Assembly (NCBI GenBank): GCA_043778315.1
Contig: JAYWGJ010000093.1
Location: 1-42,309, forward strand
Length of the DNA: 42,309 nucleotides
DNA from: JBEEMU01 sp043778315
GTDB lineage: Bacteria > Bacteroidota > Bacteroidia > Chitinophagales > Saprospiraceae
Direction of reading: 5' to 3'
Shown here: positions 17,629 through 25,857 of the stretch, in pieces
How positions within the stretch are numbered: position 1 is the first letter of the stretch
Layout: each line of letters begins with the position of its first letter
Made by a program: the position numbers and the translations under genes
Notes under the pieces: generated by a model
Seen by the model: only the letters and a program-made list of their open reading frames with translations
The model's database searches: none
Told to the model about the DNA's origin: nothing

Positions 17629-17766
17629 AAAATTAGGCGTGATTATCGGGAACGCCGAAAAATAGTTAAACCGTAGCCTGCTACCCTCCAAATGGAGGGG
17701 CTGGGGGAGGCTCTGCGTAGGGTTAAGCTATTTTTCAAGTGTAGATAAATAATCACAACTAATTTT
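17629..17766. repeat. Structured dispersed repeat, copy 2
   Basis: It has the same interior as 11866-11997, including cgggaacg, aaaaatagttaaaccgtag, gctgggggaggct, gtagggttaagctattttt and agtgtagataaa. The inner hairpin is ccctccaaatggagggg. The outer arms aaaattag-gc-gtgattat (17629-17646) and ataatcac-aa-ctaatttt (17749-17766) are complementary to each other but differ from those of copy 1. It lies in the divergent gap between prfC and the response regulator. Confidence 0.8.
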
Positions 17767-17823
17767 ATTCAGCTATTTACATAAAATTAACGTACAAAAT
17801 AGCTACGCTAATAGTTTCGGTTG

Positions 17824-17831
17824 TATCTTTG
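17824..17831 (+). promoter_or_regulatory. Possible -7 box for the response regulator
   Basis: TATCTTTG matches TAnnTTTG but no TTTG lies 17-23 bp upstream. It would give a leader of more than 110 bp spanning the tandem repeat at 17863-17922. Confidence 0.35.
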
Positions 17832-17862
17832 ATATAATAAAATTAGTATTATTATATTAAAC

Positions 17863-17922
17863 TGGCTACGTTGAATTTGTGATTTTTATAATTGGCTACG
17901 GCGAATCTACGATTTTCATAAT
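17863..17922. repeat. Two 30-bp tandem repeats
   Basis: Two adjacent units begin tggctacg and end ttataat or tcataat; they agree at about 22 of 30 positions. A stuttering tcataatttataattcataatt follows. A related 23-bp segment occurs on the minus strand at 5981-6003. Confidence 0.6.
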
Positions 17923-17954
17923 TCATAATTTATAATTCATAATTAAAAAACGGT

Positions 17955-18665
17955 TTGGACAAGAAAATTTACAAAATACTTATCGTCGATGACGAAGTCG
18001 ACATCATCGAGTTTGTGCGGTACAATTTGCACAAAGAAGGCTACGAAGTCTTCACGGCGCACAACGGTTTGGCTGCCATTGAGGCGGCAGAAGCGCATCG
18101 CCCCGACCTTATTTTGCTCGATGTGATGATGCCCGAAATGGACGGTATAGAAGTTTGTCGCAGCCTCCGGGAGCGCGAACATTTCGTGACAACCATCATT
18201 GCTTTTCTTACCGCTCGTGCCGAAGATTACGCGCAAATAGCGGGTTTGGACGCAGGCGGCGACGATTATATCGCCAAACCGATACGCCCGCGCCTGTTAT
18301 TGAGCCGCATACAAGCGTTGCTGCGTCGCAGCGCAATATCAAACGCGCCCGAAAACGCGGCTGCCGACGGCGCACAATATATTCTAGATTTTGGTACGAT
18401 AATAATTAATAGCGAGCAGATGACCGTCACGCTCAGTGACTCAGTCGTTATTTTAGCGCGTAAAGAATTTGAGTTGTTGTGGTTGCTCGCCTCCAAAGCA
18501 GGCAAAGTTTTTACCCGCGAAGAAATATACACCAAAGTTTGGGGCAGCGACGTGATTGTCGGCACGCGCACCATAGATGTACACATTCGCAAAATCCGCG
18601 AAAAGCTCGGCGATATGGATTGCATCAAAACCCTAAAAGGTTTCGGCTATAAGTTTGAAGTGTAG
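17955..18665 (+). CDS. OmpR/PhoB-family response regulator
   Basis: A two-component DNA-binding regulator of 236 residues. The receiver domain has the acidic pair D12-D13, the phospho-acceptor D56 in LILLDVMMPEMDG, the TAR threonine and the K of AKPI. The C-terminal winged helix has KEFELLWLLA, GKVFTREEIYTKVWG and VGTRTIDVHIRKIREKLG, ending TLKGFGYKFE. The start has to be TTG (TTG GAC AAG), because the first in-frame ATG lies inside the receiver core. Bacteroidota homologues also begin with Met-Asp. No histidine kinase gene is adjacent, so the partner and the signal are unknown. Output genes cannot be read from the sequence. Confidence 0.93.
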   Translation: MDKKIYKILIVDDEVDIIEFVRYNLHKEGYEVFTAHNGLAAIEAAEAHRPDLILLDVMMPEMDGIEVCRSLREREHFVTTIIAFLTARAEDYAQIAGLDAGGDDYIAKPIRPRLLLSRIQALLRRSAISNAPENAAADGAQYILDFGTIIINSEQMTVTLSDSVVILARKEFELLWLLASKAGKVFTREEIYTKVWGSDVIVGTRTIDVHIRKIREKLGDMDCIKTLKGFGYKFEV

Positions 18666-18668
18666 AAT

Positions 18669-18847
18669 GCGCAAAAATCTCTGCATCTTTGCCTCTCTGC
18701 GTTTAAAAACTTCTTTGCGTCTAAGAACTTCCATGCTCAAAAATCTCTGCATCTTTGCCACTTTGCTGCTCTGCGTTTAAAAAAAAACTTCTTTGCATCT
18801 AACAACTCCTGTACTCAAAAAAAATCTGCATCTTTGCCAAAAAAATA
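18669..18847. repeat. Imperfect tandem repeat, ~64-78 bp units
   Basis: Three units begin near 18670, 18734 and 18812, each with caaaaatctctgcatctttgcc or a close variant. The first two continue ctctgcgtttaaaa...cttctttgc(g/a)tctaa. The third is truncated after ctttgcc. The region fills the gap between the response regulator and the MFS gene. A fragment of the same style lies at ~31281-31320. Confidence 0.75.
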
Positions 18848-18943
18848 AAAATTTTAACAATAATTTAATATTTGTTTTGCCAATCAAGATAAATGTAGTA
18901 TAATTGCTTTTCAATTAAATAATTATACTTTTTACTCCTATTT

Positions 18944-20278
18944 ATGGCTCAAAACAATATTATAGACCACAGCATCGACGCAGATGCAGCACCAAAACGG
19001 CAGCTCTCTATTACCGAAATTATCAATATGAGCTTCGGCTTTATGGGTATTCAGATGGGTTTCGCCTTGCAAAACGGCAATATGTCGCGTATTTTTGAAA
19101 GTTTCGGCGTTAAGGAAGACCAACTCGCGCTGCTTTGGCTCGCAGGACCTATGACCGGTTTATTGGTGCAGCCCGTTGTCGGCTACTTTTCGGACAGAAC
19201 TTGGATGCCTGCGCTCGGTCGCCGTCGTCCGTACTTTCTTTTAGGTGCTATTTTAGCCACTATTTCTTTGGTGATAATGCCAAATTCGCCGTCGCTATGG
19301 GTTGCGGCGGGTATGTTTTGGGTGATGGATTCGTCGTTCAATATTACAATGGAGCCGTTTCGCGCCGTAGTTGGCGACAAGCTGCCCGTGAATCAGCGCA
19401 CACTCGGCTTCGCCGTCCAAACCATTTTTATCGGTTTTGGTGCGTGGATAGCGTCGCAACTGCCGTCGCTTTTTACCGCGATGGGCGTTAGCAATACGCC
19501 GTTGCCGGGCGACCATATTCCCGACACCGTCAAATACGCTTTTTATACAGGCGCGGCGGGTTTTTTCTTGTTCGTATTATACACCGTTCTTACTACTACC
19601 GAAGACCCACCAGCTAATCTCGAGGAGATTCGCGCCGATAAAAAAGGTATTTTTACAGGTATTATCGAGGCGTTTGTCGGTATTGGCGATATGCCAAAAG
19701 AGATGGTACAGTTGGCAGCCTGCCAGTTTTTCTCTTGGCTCGCGCTGTTTCATATGTGGATTTACATGACTCCTGCCGTTACCGAACACCTCTATCATAC
19801 CTCCGATAAACAGTCAGCGTTGTACAATGAAGGCGCAAATCTAGTCGGTTCATCGTTCGGGACGTACAATATTGTATCTGCGATATTTGCATTCATATTG
19901 CCGTATATTGCGAGCAAACTCAGCCGCAAAGTGACGCACATGATTTGCTTGATAATAGGCGGAATTGCGCTATTGAGCGTCCGTTTGCTGCCCGACCCGT
20001 CGTATATGCACATCGTCGGTATTGGTATTGGCTTCGCGTGGGCGAGTATTTTGACGATGCCGTATGCGATGCTTACCAACGTTTTGCCGCCTAACCGCAT
20101 GGGTTATTTTGTCGGTGTATTCAACTTTTTTATTGTGTTGCCACAAATAGTAGCGGCGTTCTTTTCGGGTTATTACATCAAAGCCTTAGGCGGCGACTCG
20201 ATGACCGCTATCACCATCGGCGGTGTGTCGTTTATCCTCGCGGGTCTGCTCGCGCTGCGGGTGCAAGATAAAAATTAA
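18944..20278 (+). CDS. MFS sugar transporter (maltose/sucrose-type)
   Basis: A 444-residue inner-membrane transporter with about 12 hydrophobic helices. It carries the MFS loop motif as GYFSDRTWMPALGRRRPY between helices 2 and 3, characteristic of the glycoside-transporter branch related to SLC45 sucrose/proton symporters and to maltose transporters of Bacteroidota. Other family blocks are the N-terminal NMSFGFMGIQMGFALQNGNMSRIFE and the late GIGFAWASILTMPYAMLTNVLP with NRMGYFVGVFNFFIVLPQI. It probably imports a disaccharide or oligosaccharide. The secreted GH13 enzyme at 34197 could supply such substrates but is 14 kb away. The start at ATG 18944 is clear. The downstream lipoprotein begins after 76 bp. 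Confidence 0.85.
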   Translation: MAQNNIIDHSIDADAAPKRQLSITEIINMSFGFMGIQMGFALQNGNMSRIFESFGVKEDQLALLWLAGPMTGLLVQPVVGYFSDRTWMPALGRRRPYFLLGAILATISLVIMPNSPSLWVAAGMFWVMDSSFNITMEPFRAVVGDKLPVNQRTLGFAVQTIFIGFGAWIASQLPSLFTAMGVSNTPLPGDHIPDTVKYAFYTGAAGFFLFVLYTVLTTTEDPPANLEEIRADKKGIFTGIIEAFVGIGDMPKEMVQLAACQFFSWLALFHMWIYMTPAVTEHLYHTSDKQSALYNEGANLVGSSFGTYNIVSAIFAFILPYIASKLSRKVTHMICLIIGGIALLSVRLLPDPSYMHIVGIGIGFAWASILTMPYAMLTNVLPPNRMGYFVGVFNFFIVLPQIVAAFFSGYYIKALGGDSMTAITIGGVSFILAGLLALRVQDKN

Positions 20279-20354
20279 ATTAGTGATTAACGATTAGTGT
20301 TCAGTGTTCAGTAGGAAAATAAATTTTGGACAAGTAAACATCAAGGCGAATAAG

Positions 20355-20924
20355 GTGCGCGCACGAGCGGCTTTATTCGCCTTAGTGTTGTTGTGTGCGT
20401 GCGCGCAGCCGAAGCAGGAACTCACTACGGGCGAATACACTCACGGCTTGCATTTGTCCTCGAACGCGCAAGGCGACGGCATCGCTTACGCTTGGTTCGA
20501 TAGCAAAATATACACCGATACGCCATTTATTTTTTGCATCACGCCGTATATACCGAAAGGCAATGTGGTGGCTTGGCTGCCACCTAATTACCGCCGTATG
20601 GTGTACGGCGAAGTGGAGCTGCTCGGCAAAGATTCGTTTCGTATTCAATTGGATAAAGCGGTGGTCAATACCGCTTTCGCGCAACAATTCACCAAACCTA
20701 ACCGCATGACTTTCGCGCTGCGCAACGCCGCAACCGATTGGTTTTGGTTGGGCTTATTCAACGCCAAAGACAGTACTTTTATATATAAAAAAGCGAACTT
20801 GGACGCGCCGCATTATGTGACTTCGCCTACCGCGCATTGTTACGCAAAAGCGATAAAAGGCGAATGGGTGACGATATGCACCGATAGCGGCTATTATTAT
20901 GTGCCGAGAAGGGATTTGTATTGA
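20355..20924 (+). CDS. Putative lipoprotein, unknown function (189 aa)
   Basis: The start is placed at GTG 20355, giving MRARAALFALVLLCAC, a lipoprotein signal with lipobox LCAC. The longer reading from GTG 20304 would put 17 charged residues ahead of it. The mature part has aromatic-rich segments such as GDGIAYAWFDSKIYTDTPFIF, WLPPNYRRMVYGEVEL and NAATDWFWLGLFNAKDSTF, consistent with a beta-rich domain. I do not recognise the family. It may be co-transcribed with the sugar transporter 76 bp upstream, which would place it at the cell envelope as an accessory protein, but that is an inference. Confidence 0.65.
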   Translation: MRARAALFALVLLCACAQPKQELTTGEYTHGLHLSSNAQGDGIAYAWFDSKIYTDTPFIFCITPYIPKGNVVAWLPPNYRRMVYGEVELLGKDSFRIQLDKAVVNTAFAQQFTKPNRMTFALRNAATDWFWLGLFNAKDSTFIYKKANLDAPHYVTSPTAHCYAKAIKGEWVTICTDSGYYYVPRRDLY

Positions 20925-21005
20925 TTAATGCGAAATCGCAAAATATTACGGTGTTGCCAATAATTGGGGAATAATTTAAAACATAAATATTCCATAATTT
21001 AGTGC

Positions 21006-21013
21006 TATCTTTG
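21006..21013 (+). promoter_or_regulatory. Possible -7 box upstream of yidC
   Basis: TATCTTTG matches TAnnTTTG in the 439-bp gap 20925-21363. It lies ~350 bp ahead of yidC with the palindromic element in between, so its target is uncertain. Confidence 0.3.
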
Positions 21014-21045
21014 CGCGCTGTAACGAAATCATATTTGTAATTTAG

Positions 21046-21231
21046 GGAATGAAGAGAAAATAAGGGACTGAATATTGTCATGCAGAATTTTGGGTCAAAA
21101 CAAGGCAGATTTGAGGCGCGATGCCTAGCATCGTAACGAAACACGAGCGAAGCGAACTGGCGAAGCAAATCTAACGCAGTTTTGGCTCAAAAGACAAGTG
21201 AGCATACAGTATCTTATTTTGGAAGCGTTCC
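21046..21231 (+). mobile_element. MITE-like element with imperfect terminal inverted repeats, copy A
   Basis: The left end ggaatgaagagaaaataagg with gactgaatattgtc and the right end caagtgagcatacagtatct with tattttggaagcgttcc are imperfect inverted repeats of each other. Both ends recur in inverted orientation at 37994-38136. The interior (21088-21192) is a separate palindrome with arms ttttgggtcaaaac/gttttggctcaaaa and agatttg/caaatct. No transposase is encoded, so it would be a non-autonomous element or a structured repeat. Confidence 0.65.
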
Positions 21232-21363
21232 AATATAAACAAATTTCATCATAAAGGAACTTACTTCGTTTTTTTATTGTTACAACAAGAATAGTAAAAT
21301 AGATTAGCAACATAGGTTAATAACATTATAATTGTGCGTAAGCACTCATATATTACAACAAAA

Positions 21364-23232
21364 GTGGATAAAAATACGATTACAGGATTTGCCCTAATCA
21401 TAATGATGACAATGGGTTATCTGTGGCTCTCGCGCCCCTCTGAGGCGCAACTCGCACACGAAAAACACAGCCAAGACAGCATCGCTGCCGCGCAAAAAAA
21501 AGCAGTTACACCAATTGCAGACGCTAAAAAACCAGATACTACCGCCGTCGTCGCTCCCAATGACCCTGTCGCTGTCGCTAAACTCACGGGTTCGCTCGGC
21601 GCATTTGCGGCTTCGGCTACAGGCAAAGCGGAGGACGTAATCCTCGAAAACGACAAACTTAAACTTACGTTTAGCACCAAAGGCGGCGCGATAAAGGCTG
21701 CTGAGGTAAAGGGTTTTTTGAAATATGTGCCTATTACCAATAAGATAGGTGAGTTCACCAAAGCACCCGTTCAGCTACTCGATAACCCTCAAAATCGGTT
21801 CGATTACACGCTGCCCGTAGGCGCAGGTGTGCATAGCTCCGACCTTTATTTTACGCCAACCACAGACGGAAATAAGCTCACGTTTAGAGCGTCGGCAGGC
21901 GAAGGCAAGTATTTTGAGCAAAGCTACGAACTGCCTAACGACAGCTATACGCTGCAATATAAGCTACATTCTGTCGGTTTGAACGACGTTTTTTCGGGCG
22001 ATAAATTGTTGCTCAATTGGGAAAACTATTTGGATAAAATGGAAAAATATCCAAAATATGAAGTCACTCTTTGTACCGTAAACTACAAAAAACAAGCAGG
22101 CGAACACAGCTACACAAGTTATGGCAAAACGACCGACGAAACGCTCGCAGGTGCAGATTTGCATTGGATAAGCCACACGCAGCAGTTTTTTAATACGTCT
22201 TTAATAGCTGATTCTTCGCCGTTTTTAGCGGGCGCAAAAGTAGGGCAGGAGGCACCTGAAGATAACGACGTGTCGCCGTTTTTGACTAAACTCAACAGCC
22301 AAATCGCTATTCCGTACAAAAAAGGCGCGGACGAAAATTTTGCGATGCGTATGTATGTCGGACCCAACGACTACGACCGACTAAAAGCAGAAAAAGCGGA
22401 TTTAGAGGAAGTCATATCTTTCGGTTGGAGTATTTTTGGGGTGATAAACCGTTGGGTGATGCGTCCAATATTCTTATTTTTGAGTAGTTTTATTGGCAGC
22501 GCAGGTATAGTTATCTTATTGCTAACGCTGTTGGTTAAACTCATTTTGTACCCCTTGTCGTACAAAATGATACATTCGCAAGCGAAAATGGGCGTAGTAA
22601 AACCGTTGCTCGAGAAGCTCAAAGCCAAGTTCGGCGACGACCAGCAATCTATGCAAGTAGAGCAAATGAAACTCTACCGCGAGTACGGCGTGAACCCGCT
22701 CGGCGGCTGTTTGCCGATGGTAGTGCAGTTGCCAGTCTGGTTGGCGTTGTATCGGTTTTTCCCTGCCTCGCTCGAGTTCCGCCAAAAGAATTTCCTTTGG
22801 GCAGACGATTTATCGTCTTACGATAGCATCTATAATTTTGGTTTTAACGTGCCGTTTTACGGCGACCATATTTCGCTTTTCGCGATACTTTGGGCAGTCA
22901 CGACCTTAGCTTACACCTATTACAACTCCAAAGACATGGATTTTTCAGCCAATCCAGCTATGAAGTATATGCAATATGTTACGCCAGTTATTTTTGTGGT
23001 ATTTTTCAATAATTTCGCCGCAGGTTTGGCGTGTTACTTGGTTTTCAGTAATTTATTGAACATCGTTCAGACGTTGGTGACTAAAAACTACCTCATCAAT
23101 ATGACTAAATTAGCTGCCAGTATGGAAGCTGAAAAAAATAATCCGACCAAAAAAAGTGGCGGTTTTCAAGGGCGCTTGGAGAATATTATGAAGCAGCAGC
23201 AAGCGTTGCAAGCGAAACAGAAAAAGGCATAG
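21364..23232 (+). CDS. yidC: Membrane protein insertase YidC
   Basis: YidC inserts and folds inner-membrane proteins, alone or with SecYEG. The 622 residues follow the Gram-negative plan: an N-terminal helix (NTITGFALIIMMTMGYLWL), a large periplasmic beta domain (~55-350), then five conserved helices. These carry IGSAGIVILLLTLLVKLILYPL, the amphipathic coiled loop SQAKMGVVKPLLEKLKAKFG, NPLGGCLPMVVQLPVWLALYRFF and YVTPVIFVVFFNNFAAGLACY. The C-tail is Lys/Gln-rich. The start is taken as GTG 21364 (GTG GAT AAA AAT), since homologues begin MDKNTITG or MDRNTITG. A GTG ten codons upstream (21334) is the alternative. An intrinsic terminator follows. Confidence 0.95.
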   Translation: MDKNTITGFALIIMMTMGYLWLSRPSEAQLAHEKHSQDSIAAAQKKAVTPIADAKKPDTTAVVAPNDPVAVAKLTGSLGAFAASATGKAEDVILENDKLKLTFSTKGGAIKAAEVKGFLKYVPITNKIGEFTKAPVQLLDNPQNRFDYTLPVGAGVHSSDLYFTPTTDGNKLTFRASAGEGKYFEQSYELPNDSYTLQYKLHSVGLNDVFSGDKLLLNWENYLDKMEKYPKYEVTLCTVNYKKQAGEHSYTSYGKTTDETLAGADLHWISHTQQFFNTSLIADSSPFLAGAKVGQEAPEDNDVSPFLTKLNSQIAIPYKKGADENFAMRMYVGPNDYDRLKAEKADLEEVISFGWSIFGVINRWVMRPIFLFLSSFIGSAGIVILLLTLLVKLILYPLSYKMIHSQAKMGVVKPLLEKLKAKFGDDQQSMQVEQMKLYREYGVNPLGGCLPMVVQLPVWLALYRFFPASLEFRQKNFLWADDLSSYDSIYNFGFNVPFYGDHISLFAILWAVTTLAYTYYNSKDMDFSANPAMKYMQYVTPVIFVVFFNNFAAGLACYLVFSNLLNIVQTLVTKNYLINMTKLAASMEAEKNNPTKKSGGFQGRLENIMKQQQALQAKQKKA

Positions 23233-23253
23233 TGTTTGATTATAAAAATAAAA

Positions 23254-23290
23254 AACGCGCCAAACCTTGATAATCAAGGATTGGCGCGTT
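23254..23290 (+). terminator. Terminator between yidC and tmRNA
   Basis: Stem aacgcgccaa/ttggcgcgtt with an inner ccttgat/atcaagg stem, followed by agtttttgg on plus and preceded by an A-run. It can work in both directions for the convergent yidC and tmRNA genes. Confidence 0.85.
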
Positions 23291-23296
23291 AGTTTT

Positions 23297-23678
23297 TGGT
23301 GGAGGTGGAGGGATTCGAACCCTCGTCCAAACAAGGCATCTGAGAGCCATCTACATACTTAGTCGTTCAATTTATTTTCGTGAAACGGCTAGGCTGAACT
23401 ACCGACCTTGACCGCTCCCTTATCCACTTTTATCTTACGAGGTGTCGCGGAACGCCCCTCGCCAGTCTCAAAAAAGTCCGATACGCGGCACGCTGTATAT
23501 GAAACCTCAAGCGTGCGGCGCAATGGCTATAAGGCGTAATTAACTAAATAATTAGGCAGCCATGGCAAATGAAGAATTGCCGTTTGAAAAGTGTAGCGTG
23601 AAGCGATTAACGAGTTCAACACGCATTGCTCGGTATGCCGACTAACCTATAACCTTCCTGTCGATTCCGGTCACCCCC
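23297..23678 (-). ncRNA. ssrA: tmRNA (SsrA)
   Basis: A 382-nt transfer-messenger RNA that rescues stalled ribosomes and tags the nascent protein for proteolysis. The 5' end ggggtgaccggaatcgacag has the typical tmRNA start. It pairs as GGGGGTG with CACCTCC at the 3' end, followed by discriminator A and an encoded CCA. The T arm is gaggg-ttcgaat-ccctc. The open frame reads GNSSFAMAA then TAA, ending in the AA expected for recognition by ClpXP-type proteases. The gene is convergent with yidC and has a TACCTTTG -7 box upstream on the minus strand (23695-23702). Confidence 0.95.
23552..23581 (-). other. tmRNA tag-peptide reading frame
   Basis: Codons GGC AAT TCT TCA TTT GCC ATG GCT GCC TAA encode the tag GNSSFAMAA (nine residues, before which the tRNA-like domain supplies Ala). 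Many Bacteroidota tags are of the GENNYALAA type, so GNSSF is a noticeable variation with the C-terminal AMAA kept. Confidence 0.85.
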
Positions 23679-23694
23679 TTCCATTCTAATAACG

Positions 23695-23702
23695 CAAAGG
23701 TA
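23695..23702 (-). promoter_or_regulatory. -7 box for tmRNA
   Basis: TACCTTTG on the minus strand, 17 bp upstream of the mature 5' end, matches TAnnTTTG. Confidence 0.5.
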
Positions 23703-23714
23703 AATAAAAAAGTT

Positions 23715-23722
23715 TATATTTG
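23715..23722 (+). promoter_or_regulatory. -7 box for the LTA-synthase-like gene
   Basis: TATATTTG matches TAnnTTTG and lies 28 bp ahead of the ATG at 23751. It is back to back with the tmRNA promoter. Confidence 0.5.
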
Positions 23723-23750
23723 CGCTATTATTTTAAATCGTATGTAATTT

Positions 23751-25682
23751 ATGGCAATCTTCGCCAATATTTTTTTGCTTGTATTTTTTGCAAGCCTTAT
23801 TTTTATACGCCGTCTGCCCGAAACTGCGCGAGTGCTGCTGTTGCGTTTACTGCCGTTAATCGGCGTACTAACGCTGCTACAAATCGCTTTTTTTTACTAT
23901 AATAGGCACATTTCCGTTGTTTTTGCGCAAGAAATATACACTACTTTACAGCGTGCTTTTCGCGTTACTACCGCTACGGCGGTTGCCGCCTTGCTGCCTT
24001 CTTTTGTCTTTTTTATAGTTTATAATATCAATAAAGAACGTATTTATTTACTCCAAATTAGCGATATTTTGTATTGGCTTGGCGCAACTTTTGTCGCTTC
24101 GCTCAATATTATCGATATATTGTACTATCCGTTTGTGCGCCGACACCTCAATATTATTGATGTCGATTTATTGAGCCGCAGCGTTTATTTAATTCCCGAG
24201 TATGCGGTTCAACTTCCTTTTTTATTGCCAATCATAATCGTATTATTTTTATTTTTTTGGCAAATAACGCGGCGCATCAATACCAAAAATACTACTCACG
24301 ATAAGCCTATTTACACCAGTATTTTTACTATTTTTACAATAGGATTTCTAACGGCTTTTCTTCCTAATCCCTTGTTTTTCAAGGTTTTTGATGTCAATGT
24401 GAACGAAGTATTTTGGACTTACGAACTCAACGGCGCATTCACATTACTTTGCTCCGCTACCGAACCGCCGCCGCTTTTAGCGCGTAAAACCTATTTTTCA
24501 GAAACGGAATGCAAGCGTATTTTTTCGCCACATCAGCAATTTAATTATGTCACAGATACCGCTTCCCGTCCCAAAAATATTGTTTTATTTTTTATAGAAA
24601 GCGCGCCGCAGGAGTTTTTTGACGAAACGAACGCCGACCGACCCGTAATGCCGTTTGTGGACTCATTGCGACGCGAATCTTGGGTTTTTGACAACGCTTT
24701 TGCATCTTCTACCTCTACCGACGATGCTTTTATGACCGTTGTAGGCGGAATACCGTATTTTACCCGCACTTCGTTGCCATTTTCTGCCTATTCGGGTAAT
24801 AAATTTGTAGCAACAGGGCATCATTTACAAGAAAAAGGCTATTTTAATTCATTTTATTACGGTGTAAACAATAATACATCGGGTTTCGGGCGTTATGCAC
24901 GCTGTTTTGGCATCGAAAACTATTATGATTTGAATAATTTGCATTTGCAACCGAATGCCAAAGGCGTACAACACGACCATTTATTTATACCTTACACCGC
25001 GCAAAAATTGGCGGAACAGCCGCAGCCGTTTTTTTCTATTTTATTTAATGTGCAAACGCACACGCCGTTTAATTTTCTGCCCGAAGACATTGCAGCCACA
25101 CTGCCAAAAGGAAAAATAGACGCTTCTCGAGCGTTTAGTTATTTCGATTATACGCTGCGGCGTTATTTTGCTGCTGCGCGACAACAGGCGTGGTTTGCGA
25201 ATACCATTTTTATATTTGTAGGCGACCATTTTTCGCGTTCCGCGCAACAAAAAGCAAAGAGCGATTTGGGAAGATACCGCGTTCCGCTTTGGATTTACAG
25301 CCCGCAGAAAGGTTGTATCGCGCCACATCATACGCAAATGCCTGTGCATCAATTAGATATAGCACCTACCATTTTGGATTTATTGCATTACGCCAAGCCG
25401 TTTTATAGTTTTGGACAATCGCTTTGCGACAGCTCTGCGAACAGAAAAATTATGTTTCGCCACGACGAGGGCGCGTATTGGTGCATCGGGCGCGACTACG
25501 CGCTGCAATATGACGATAAAAAAGCGCAAGCAACCGCGCTCTATCGTTGGCGCACTGACGCAGATTTAAAGCAAAACTGCCTTGCTGTTGCGCCACGCGA
25601 TACGCTCGCTGATTTGCTCAAACATACTCGCGCCGTCATTCAAACCTATCATAATGATTTGATTGACAATAAGTTTTGGTAG
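23751..25682 (+). CDS. LTA synthase-like sulfatase-fold membrane protein
   Basis: A 643-residue protein with five N-terminal membrane helices (residues ~1-225) and a C-terminal extracytoplasmic alkaline-phosphatase/sulfatase-fold domain. Recognisable pieces are NIVLFFIESAPQEFF (metal-binding Glu near 283), the Ser/Thr cluster FASSTSTDDAFMT near 320 where the catalytic Thr/Ser is expected, HTPFNF and the metal-binding FVGDHFSR near 490. Gram-positive relatives polymerise glycerol phosphate onto lipoteichoic acid. Gram-negative relatives transfer phosphoglycerol or phosphoethanolamine to envelope glycans, which is the likelier role here. The exact nucleophile and substrate are not certain. Start ATG 23751. 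The gene is monocistronic and convergent with the DUF4349 lipoprotein. Confidence 0.85.
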   Translation: MAIFANIFLLVFFASLIFIRRLPETARVLLLRLLPLIGVLTLLQIAFFYYNRHISVVFAQEIYTTLQRAFRVTTATAVAALLPSFVFFIVYNINKERIYLLQISDILYWLGATFVASLNIIDILYYPFVRRHLNIIDVDLLSRSVYLIPEYAVQLPFLLPIIIVLFLFFWQITRRINTKNTTHDKPIYTSIFTIFTIGFLTAFLPNPLFFKVFDVNVNEVFWTYELNGAFTLLCSATEPPPLLARKTYFSETECKRIFSPHQQFNYVTDTASRPKNIVLFFIESAPQEFFDETNADRPVMPFVDSLRRESWVFDNAFASSTSTDDAFMTVVGGIPYFTRTSLPFSAYSGNKFVATGHHLQEKGYFNSFYYGVNNNTSGFGRYARCFGIENYYDLNNLHLQPNAKGVQHDHLFIPYTAQKLAEQPQPFFSILFNVQTHTPFNFLPEDIAATLPKGKIDASRAFSYFDYTLRRYFAAARQQAWFANTIFIFVGDHFSRSAQQKAKSDLGRYRVPLWIYSPQKGCIAPHHTQMPVHQLDIAPTILDLLHYAKPFYSFGQSLCDSSANRKIMFRHDEGAYWCIGRDYALQYDDKKAQATALYRWRTDADLKQNCLAVAPRDTLADLLKHTRAVIQTYHNDLIDNKFW

Positions 25683-25783
25683 TTTTTTTGCGTGATTTTT
25701 TTTGTTAGAATTAAGAGAATTATTTTTAAAGTGGCAATAAATACAGTACCGATTTTTTACTTGAATCCTACCAATAAAAAAAT

Positions 25784-25840
25784 AAGCAAACCAACACGCC
25801 GTCCTACTACCATTGAGCAGAGCAGCGTGTTGTTTTGCTT
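25784..25840 (-). terminator. Terminator after DUF4349 gene
   Basis: Arms aagcaaaccaacacgc (25784-25799) and gcgtgttgttttgctt (25825-25840) pair at 15 of 16 positions around a 25-nt centre. On the minus strand a T-rich run (ttattttttta) follows. It separates two convergent genes. Confidence 0.75.
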
Positions 25841-25857
25841 TAAAATAATTGCAATAA

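Noticed and set aside
17422..17954. Alternative oriC at the divergent prfC/response-regulator gap
   Set aside because: Gene strands switch here, but I see no DnaA boxes and the gap is filled with repeat elements; dnaA-proximal region is preferred.
18669..18847. CRISPR array
   Set aside because: Units are imperfect, differ in length and have no distinct spacers; no cas genes are present.
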